Positions 49,955 through 56,052 of a DNA stretch of 56,052 nt are shown here, piece by piece (the stretch's first letter is position 1; every line of letters starts with the position of its first letter). Made by a program: the position numbers and the translations under genes. The notes under the pieces were generated by a model. It was not told the origin of the DNA. It saw only the letters and a list, made by a program, of their open reading frames with translations, and did no database searches. This DNA comes from Natronolimnohabitans sp. A-GB9 (GTDB taxonomy: Archaea; Halobacteriota; Halobacteria; Halobacteriales; Natrialbaceae): the NCBI RefSeq assembly GCF_030848565.1, contig NZ_JAVDDV010000021.1, positions 1-56,052 on the forward strand, read 5' to 3'.

Positions 49955-52141
49955 TTAGATGTAGTCGATCGACGGCGGCAGTTCGAGCTTCATGCCCTTG
50001 CGCTCGCGGATCTCCATGATCTTCTCGCGCTGGAGCGAGTCGGACATGACCTCGAAGCCGGCGTTCTCGGTGTTCCAGGAGGCACGACCCTCGGTCGCGC
50101 TGCGGATGTCGGAGGCGAAGCCGATCATCTCGCCGACGGGTGCGATACCCTCGACGACCATGAGGTCACCTTCCTGGTACATGTCGTCGACGCGGCCACG
50201 ACGACCCTGGATCTCGCCGGAGGCGGCGCCCATGTGGTCGTTTGGCACGTCGATACGGACGTCCTGCATCGGCTCGAGCATCTTGATCTTCCCGTCGATC
50301 AGCGACTTGTGGACGGCCTCACGCGTCGCCGGGATGACCTGTGCCGGACCACGGTGGATGGTGTCCTCGTGGAGTTTGGCGTCGTGCAGGCGGATGAGCG
50401 TCCCCTGGACCGGCTCGTTCGCGAGCGGACCGTTGTCAAGCGCCTCCTCGAGCCCTTCGACGACCAGTTCCATCGTCTCGTTTAGGTGCTGGATACCCTT
50501 CGTGTCGTCGATGAGGATGTTCGTCCCGTGGATGTGTTCGACGTTCTGAGAAGTCTCCTTCTCCATGCCGGCTTCCTGCAGGGCTTCACGGCGTTCCTGC
50601 TCGGGCATGTCCATCGACGCCTCGCCGAGTTTGATCGTCTCGACGAGTTCGTCCGTCATTGGCTCGATGGAGATGTAGAAGCGGTTGTGGCGGTTCGGCG
50701 AGATGCCCTCGACTTCGTCGCTTGGCTGCTGGGGCTGCTCGCGGTAGACGACGATCGGCTCACCGGTGTTGACCGGGATGCCCTGGTTCTTCTCGATACG
50801 CTGGGTGATGACCTCGAGGTGGAGTTCACCCTGCCCGGAGATCAGGTGCTCGCCGGTGTCCTCGTTGATGTCGATCTGGATCGTCGGGTCCTCCTTGGAG
50901 ACCTGACGCAGCGTCTCGATGAGCTTTGGCAGGTCGTCCATGTTCTGGGCCTCGACGGACTTCGTGATCACCGGCTCGGAGATGTGCTCGATCGACTCGA
51001 ACGGAGTCATCTCGACGCTCGAGACGGTCGAACCGGCGATCGCGTCTTTCAGGCCGGTGACGGCGGCGATGTTCCCGGCTGGAACCTGCTCGACTTCCTC
51101 GCGTTCGCCACCCATGAAGACGCCGACGGACTGAATGCGGTTCTTGCCCGCGGTCCCGGAGACGTACAGCTCCTGGCCCTTCTCGAGCGAACCGGAGAAG
51201 ACACGCCCGGAGGCGATCTCGCCGGCGTGTGGGTCCATCGAAATGTCGGTGACCATGAAGACGACCTCACCGTCCTCGTCGACGAGGCGCATCCCTTCGG
51301 CGAGGTCGGTGTCGTCGTCACCGCGCCAGATGCGCGGAATACGGCGGGGCTGTGCGTCGACCGGGTTCGGGAAGTGCTCACAGACCATGTCGAGCACGAC
51401 GTCCGACAGCGGCGTCCGCTCGTGGAGCTCCTGGCGCTTGTCCGAGCGCTCGAGTTCCATGATGTCGCCGAAGTCCATCCCGGTGCGTTGCATCGACGGC
51501 ATCGAGACACCCCACTTGTACAGCGCGGATCCGAAGCCGACGGTGCCGTCTTCGACGGAGACGGTCCAGTCGTCGACGTCGTCCATATCCTCGGTCATGC
51601 CGCGGATGAGCTCGTTGACGTCGTTGATGACCGAGACGAGTCGCTGCTGCATCTCCTCGGGTCCTTCCTGCAGTTCGGAGATCAGGCGGTCGACCTTGTT
51701 GATGAACAGGGTCGGCTTGACGCCCTCACGGAGCGCCTGTCGCAGCACCGTCTCGGTCTGGGGCATGGCCCCTTCGACGGCGTCGACGACGACCAGCGCA
51801 CCGTCGACGGCGCGCATCGCACGCGTCACGTCGCCACCGAAGTCGACGTGGCCGGGCGTGTCGATGAGGTTGATGAGGTGGTTGGTTCCCTCGTACTCGT
51901 GGGTCATCGAAACGTTTGCCGCGTCGATGGTGATCCCACGTTCCTGTTCGTCTTCCTCCGTGTCCATCGCGAGCTGCTCGCCGGCAGTCTCGTCGGAGAT
52001 CATGCCGGCACCGGCCAGCAGATTGTCAGAAAGGGTCGTTTTTCCGTGGTCGACGTGAGCGGCGATGGCGATGTTCCGGATGTTCTCCGGTTCGTCCATC
52101 AACCGTTCACACTCTTGGACGATCTTCTTGCGTCGGCCCAT
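49955..52141 (-). CDS. Elongation factor 2 (aEF-2)
   Basis: A 728-residue translocation GTPase. G1 [10 protein letters not shown], the switch region [13 protein letters not shown]3 DTPGHVDF and G4 NKVD are present in the first 140 residues. Domain IV contains [14 protein letters not shown], where the His modified to diphthamide is expected near residue 600. The C-terminus ends [18 protein letters not shown] 52141 begins [15 protein letters not shown]. It converges with serS, with about 175 bp of non-coding DNA between them. Confidence 0.97.
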   Translation of the reverse strand: MGRRKKIVQECERLMDEPENIRNIAIAAHVDHGKTTLSDNLLAGAGMISDETAGEQLAMDTEEDEQERGITIDAANVSMTHEYEGTNHLINLIDTPGHVDFGGDVTRAMRAVDGALVVVDAVEGAMPQTETVLRQALREGVKPTLFINKVDRLISELQEGPEEMQQRLVSVINDVNELIRGMTEDMDDVDDWTVSVEDGTVGFGSALYKWGVSMPSMQRTGMDFGDIMELERSDKRQELHERTPLSDVVLDMVCEHFPNPVDAQPRRIPRIWRGDDDTDLAEGMRLVDEDGEVVFMVTDISMDPHAGEIASGRVFSGSLEKGQELYVSGTAGKNRIQSVGVFMGGEREEVEQVPAGNIAAVTGLKDAIAGSTVSSVEMTPFESIEHISEPVITKSVEAQNMDDLPKLIETLRQVSKEDPTIQIDINEDTGEHLISGQGELHLEVITQRIEKNQGIPVNTGEPIVVYREQPQQPSDEVEGISPNRHNRFYISIEPMTDELVETIKLGEASMDMPEQERREALQEAGMEKETSQNVEHIHGTNILIDDTKGIQHLNETMELVVEGLEEALDNGPLANEPVQGTLIRLHDAKLHEDTIHRGPAQVIPATREAVHKSLIDGKIKMLEPMQDVRIDVPNDHMGAASGEIQGRRGRVDDMYQEGDLMVVEGIAPVGEMIGFASDIRSATEGRASWNTENAGFEVMSDSLQREKIMEIRERKGMKLELPPSIDYI

Positions 52142-52351
52142 ATACCCCCCATTACCGCCAGCGGGGTCAAAAGGGTAGTGTTTCGTCGGCGCCGGAATTC
52201 GTCACGTTTCCCGGTTTCTGTACGCGAATTTCCAGTTTGAGTGAGTGAATCCCAAACAGTATTCTGAACGTTCGTTGCTCGAACGAGTCATCGCCCGGTA
52301 GAACTAATGGTTGTGCCTGTAAATCCACCACCTACGCCGACAGTCTCTTGA

Positions 52352-54817
52352 ATGACTGCCGATACCGACCTCGCTGGCCGCTACGCAGACGCGTTCACTC
52401 GCCACTATCGGCTGATCGCTGCCATTCTCTTACTCGCGACGGCCATCGTCGGAGTCGGTGCGGTCGGCGTCGGCGGCCTCGAGATGGCCGAGTTCGACGT
52501 CGAGACCGAAGAGACGGAGGCTGGTGAGTACGTCGACGACCACTTCAGAACCGACGACGCACCCACGACCCTGATCGTACTCGAGGACTCGAACACCCTC
52601 GACCGGGACTCACTACTCGCAACGATGGACCTCCAGGCGGAGATCAGGGCAAACGAGACCATCTCACCGACGCTCGCGGACGAACAGCCGACGGCAGGCG
52701 TCGGGAACGCGATCGCAATCGCCTGGGAGCCGACCTACGCGCTCTCCGAGGACGGAATGGGCCTCGAGCTCAAGCGAGATCGTGTCGCTGGGATGTCCGA
52801 TAACGAACGCGAGCAGTACCTGAACCGCGCGTTACACTTAGACGATCTCCTTCCTGCCGGAGTCCCTGAGGCCGGTACGGCACTCCCTCGCGAATACGAG
52901 CGTGGTGACGAGACGGCCGACGCGAGGCTGGTCGCCGTCGTCCACGACCAGGACGCAACCGAGGACGACCTACTCGAGGCCCAACGAACTATCGAGGAAC
53001 TCACCGACGACCGCCTCGAAGCTGACACGTTCGTCTTCGCCGAGGAGCTGGCCTTCGAGCGCGGTGCCCAGGCGACCGGCGAGAACTTCGGATTGATCGG
53101 CCCGCTCGCGGCGTTGCTCGTCGGCAGTGCCCTCTTCGTGGCGTACCGCGATCCGCTCGACGTCTGTTTTGCCGTCGGTGGTATCGGTCTTACGCTGGTC
53201 TGGCTGATCGGATTCCTGGGATGGACGGGGATCGGACTCAACCAGCTATTGATTGCTGTTCCCTGTCTCCTGATCGGCCTGAGTGTAGACCACGTCCTCC
53301 ACGTCGTGATGCGCTACCGGGAAGCCAGCGAGACACACGACGATCCCGTGGCGGCAATGTCGACGGGACTGGGCAGCGTCGTCGCCGCGCTCGGTATCAC
53401 TACGTTCACGACGGTCGTCGGCTTTCTCTCCGGACTGATCAGTCCGATCGGTCTCTTACGCGAGTTCGGGCTCGTCGCCGCTGTCGGAATCGCCGCCGCG
53501 TTGCTCGTTTTCGGCGGTCTGATCCCGGCGCTAAAACTTGAGGCCGACCGTCACCTCGACTCATGGGGGTATGGTCGACGTCGTCGATCTATCGGTCGGC
53601 TGGCGGTCGTCGAACGGCCGCTGGCAGGCGTCGTCGCGGCTGTCCGGTCGGCACCGATGGCGGTAGTCGTCGTCGCGTTTTTGCTCGCGACGGGCGGACT
53701 CTTCGGCCTGACCGGCGTCGACACCGAGTCCGACCGGACGGACTTCTTCCCGGAGAGCCAACCCGCGTGGGTCGCGGCCGTTCCCGGCGACCTGCAACCC
53801 GACGACTACCCACTGCAAGAGCGCGCCCAGTTCGTCGACGAAACGTTCGCCTGGGCGGATCACTCGGAAGTGGAGATCCTGATACGCGGTGACGTATCCG
53901 ATCCCGAGACGCTCGAGCGGATCGAAGCGGGCGCTGCGGCTGCCGACGCCAAGCCACCTGTGAAAACAGTTACTACCTCGACAGATCGACTAGAAGAGCT
54001 CTCGTTCGTCCACGACTCCGTCGAGGAAGTTTACGAGGAAGGCGAGTCTGGCGTCCCCGATGAGGACCTCGAGACGCTGTACGACGTCGCCTACGACGCG
54101 GACGCGACGACGGCGGACCACGTCCTCCACCGAACCGACAACGGGGAGTACGTGGCCATGCGGATGATCGTCGACGTCGAGGAAGACGCAGCGATCGACG
54201 ATCCCGAAGCGTTCGGAGACGTAACGGATCCGATCGACGACCATCCATCCCTCGAGGCGACCGCAACGGGGACGCCGATTGTCGAGACAGTCCACGACCG
54301 AGCGGTCGTCCGGACGGTCTTCGGGACGTTCCTGCTCGCACTCGCCGTCGTCGCCGGGACGCTCGCCGCCGTCTATCGTGTCCGGGATGGGTCTTGGACG
54401 TACGGTGTCCTCGTCGCGGTCCCAGTCCTGCTCGCGCTGTCGTGGGTCGTCTTGACGATGCGACTGCTCGGTCTCTCTTTCACGCCCGAGGTCGCGATCA
54501 TCGCCGGGATCGGTATCGGCGTCGGCGTCGACTACACCGTCCACGTCGCCGAACGGTACCGACAGGAACGACAGACAGTCGCGCCAGCGAAGGCACTCGA
54601 GCGGACGGTCGTCGATACGGGAGGAACGCTTTTCGCGAGCGGGACCACGACCGCGCTCGGCTTTGCCGTCTTGCTATTGACGGTCGTTCCCTCACTACAG
54701 CGGTTCGGGCTCGTCACCGCACTGGTGGTAAGCTACTCGTTCGTCGCCAGCGTGGTCGTTCTACCCGCGCTTCTGTACCTATGGGAGGGGGTGTCCGGCG
54801 CCGGAACTAATGCGTGA
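52352..54817 (+). CDS. MMPL/RND-type membrane transporter
   Basis: An 821-residue protein with about 12 transmembrane helices in two similar halves. Each half has one N-terminal helix, a large extracellular loop (about residues 40-235 and 450-635) and a bundle of five helices. The bundles start GLIGPLAALLVGSALFVAYRDPLDV and TFLLALAVVAGTLAAVYRVRDGSWTYGVLVAV. LIGLSVDHVLHVVMRYREA and GIGIGVGVDYTVHVAERYRQE hold the RND GxxxD(H/Y) motif with the proton-relay Asp. It exports lipids, drugs or other hydrophobic compounds; the substrate is unknown. ATG 52352 lies directly before the first helix. Confidence 0.93.
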   Translation: MTADTDLAGRYADAFTRHYRLIAAILLLATAIVGVGAVGVGGLEMAEFDVETEETEAGEYVDDHFRTDDAPTTLIVLEDSNTLDRDSLLATMDLQAEIRANETISPTLADEQPTAGVGNAIAIAWEPTYALSEDGMGLELKRDRVAGMSDNEREQYLNRALHLDDLLPAGVPEAGTALPREYERGDETADARLVAVVHDQDATEDDLLEAQRTIEELTDDRLEADTFVFAEELAFERGAQATGENFGLIGPLAALLVGSALFVAYRDPLDVCFAVGGIGLTLVWLIGFLGWTGIGLNQLLIAVPCLLIGLSVDHVLHVVMRYREASETHDDPVAAMSTGLGSVVAALGITTFTTVVGFLSGLISPIGLLREFGLVAAVGIAAALLVFGGLIPALKLEADRHLDSWGYGRRRRSIGRLAVVERPLAGVVAAVRSAPMAVVVVAFLLATGGLFGLTGVDTESDRTDFFPESQPAWVAAVPGDLQPDDYPLQERAQFVDETFAWADHSEVEILIRGDVSDPETLERIEAGAAAADAKPPVKTVTTSTDRLEELSFVHDSVEEVYEEGESGVPDEDLETLYDVAYDADATTADHVLHRTDNGEYVAMRMIVDVEEDAAIDDPEAFGDVTDPIDDHPSLEATATGTPIVETVHDRAVVRTVFGTFLLALAVVAGTLAAVYRVRDGSWTYGVLVAVPVLLALSWVVLTMRLLGLSFTPEVAIIAGIGIGVGVDYTVHVAERYRQERQTVAPAKALERTVVDTGGTLFASGTTTALGFAVLLLTVVPSLQRFGLVTALVVSYSFVASVVVLPALLYLWEGVSGAGTNA

Positions 54818-54827
54818 TCGAGAGGCG

Positions 54828-56052
54828 CTACGGAGCTTCGTAGTGGATGAGTTCGTCCTGTAGCAGGTCGATGTTCGCCTGGAACACGTCGAACAACTCC
54901 TCGGTAATCGCCGCCGAGTCTGCGTCGTCCCAGTCGCGAAATTCCGGGTCTTCGGAGCCGCGATAGACGTTCTCGATTCCCATCAGCATACTCGCTACCG
55001 TCGTCGTATAGACGGTATCATTTTCGACCGCACCGTCGGTATAACTGACCGTCGCCACCGGATAGTCCCCGTCGAGATGGTTCCCGTCGAGCACGCCACC
55101 CTCCAAGACGGGGCCGCGGACGTCATCCTGGCTGTTCCAGACGCCTTCGTAATTCTCTTGGAGGAGTTGGGGCGAATCTTCACTCTCGCTCTCTCGGAAC
55201 ACGGACCAGCCACCCCACAACTGGTTCAGGAATTTCCAGGTTGCGCCAACGTCTACAGTGTCGGATGCAGGCTCGAGTGTACCGTCCGTGAAGGTTACTT
55301 CTTCGGGCGCACCGTACTGCCAGTCGATGTCGGCGTCGAAAATGGCCTCGAGCATTTGACCGGTGTAATTCAACACGTCCGTCGCCAGTTCCTCGTTCAC
55401 GACTTTGTTCGGATACGGATGACCGTCGAAGTCGGCCACCGGGTCGTCGTACTCGTTGGTCAACTGGCCCGATCGGTCGTCGTAGTTATCGATGTATAGG
55501 AACTCGTAAATCGCTTTCAGACCGTCAAGTAGCGCACCCAGTTCGTTGATGTGGTACGACGTCCCATCACCGAAGTCGAACGCACCGGCGTCGTCGTCCC
55601 AGTACGTCTCTAAATTTTCTGCGACCGACTCCATCGTCTCGCTCAGCGATTCCTCGTCGTATCCACCCAGATGCGTCGTCATGACGTCGTGATCAACGTT
55701 ACCCATACCACCCATTCCTTCGCCGAGCCCATCCTGTTCGGCGTCGCCAGCCCCGTCTTCGCTGTTTCGGCGCTGCCAGGCGTAGCCCAGCGCATTGAAC
55801 GTCCGCATACCGAGACACATCGACTCCGTCGTCACGTTCCCTTCCTCATCGACGAATTCGCCATCATCAAGGCGCTCGTCTAGTACCCAGTAGACGTTGG
55901 AGAAGACGTTCGGAACCGTGCCCAGCGAAATCGTATCTCGAAGATCGCGTAGTTCCTGGATGAGGTCGTCGTTCTCACTATATCCTTCTTCTTCCATCAG
56001 ATGGTACGCAACACGACCGATTCGGCCGATTCCTCGGTGGTGTGCGTGGTAA
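54828..56052 (-). CDS. Unknown acidic protein, partial at the right window edge
   Basis: The open frame runs from the stop at 54828 to the window end with no need for the internal ATG at 55997. Upstream of that ATG the same frame reads HHRGIGRIGRVAYHLMEEEGYS, which looks like genuine helix, so the true start lies beyond 56052. At least 407 residues are visible: helical, acidic, with WKFLNQLWGGWSVF, VVNEELATDVLNYTGQMLEAIFDADIDW and a Gly-Met stretch (GEGMGGMGN). It may be a secreted or cell-surface protein, but the N-terminus is not in view and I do not recognise the family. It converges with the MMPL gene, 10 bp apart. Confidence 0.7.
   Translation of the reverse strand, partial: YHAHHRGIGRIGRVAYHLMEEEGYSENDDLIQELRDLRDTISLGTVPNVFSNVYWVLDERLDDGEFVDEEGNVTTESMCLGMRTFNALGYAWQRRNSEDGAGDAEQDGLGEGMGGMGNVDHDVMTTHLGGYDEESLSETMESVAENLETYWDDDAGAFDFGDGTSYHINELGALLDGLKAIYEFLYIDNYDDRSGQLTNEYDDPVADFDGHPYPNKVVNEELATDVLNYTGQMLEAIFDADIDWQYGAPEEVTFTDGTLEPASDTVDVGATWKFLNQLWGGWSVFRESESEDSPQLLQENYEGVWNSQDDVRGPVLEGGVLDGNHLDGDYPVATVSYTDGAVENDTVYTTTVASMLMGIENVYRGSEDPEFRDWDDADSAAITEELFDVFQANIDLLQDELIHYEAP

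Noticed and set aside
50486-52240. 584-residue open frame on the plus strand
   Set aside because: Antisense to the conserved aEF-2 gene; no motif.

Overview
The window looks like the chromosome of an extremely halophilic archaeon (class Halobacteria, possibly family Natrialbaceae). The proteins are very acidic, the coding DNA is GC-rich, and archaeal marker genes are present: aEF-2, a class I CCA-adding enzyme, a double-histone-fold protein, haloarchaeal RPA, a tungsten aldehyde ferredoxin oxidoreductase, and an archaeal RNase P RNA. Genus level is a guess. No CRISPR array, rRNA, replication origin or complete insertion sequence was seen.

Region 1-6.3 kb is accessory. It holds small signalling and regulatory proteins: a lone receiver domain, two HalOD1 proteins, two DUF7344-like winged helices, and three Bat-type HTH_10 regulators. 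A VapBC-like toxin-antitoxin pair follows. One HTH_10 gene and the VapC gene are each broken by a single nonsense codon. The region ends at a tRNA(CAU) whose 3' end is duplicated about 113 bp away, as expected at the edge of an integrated element.

Region 6.3-17.7 kb carries MoaB, two COG0523 metallochaperone GTPases divergent from a NikR regulator, tRNA-Asn, the CCA-adding enzyme, histone plus histone deacetylase, an RPA-type ssDNA-binding protein, tRNA-Arg, a truncated SDR gene, a secreted hydrolase, and RNase P RNA on the minus strand.

Region 17.7-31 kb carries AMMECR1, NAD salvage genes (nicotinate phosphoribosyltransferase and a nicotinamidase-like hydrolase) flanking two tandem HExxH surface proteins, a PaaI thioesterase, a secreted serpin, an M23-like protein, a lipoate ligase-like protein, a secreted lectin-fold protein and a DUF5806 protein.

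Region 31-41 kb is mostly metabolism: thiolase, MFS transporter, AOR, long-chain acyl-CoA synthetase, MBL hydrolase and a CDF metal exporter.

Region 41-56 kb carries a fluoride riboswitch in front of two crcB genes, UspA, a cold-shock protein, three MgtE-type modules, TSUP, a PhoU/TrkA_C regulator, seryl-tRNA synthetase, aEF-2, an MMPL/RND exporter, and a gene cut by the right edge.

The most unusual signal is a set of dispersed intergenic palindromic repeats in two related families. Family A has ends ATACGG...CCGTAT and is about 81 bp. Family B has ends ATACTG...CAGTAT and is 78-110 bp. At nine genes the final A of the stop codon is also the first base of a repeat. The inner stems differ in sequence between copies but still pair, which suggests a selected DNA or RNA hairpin.
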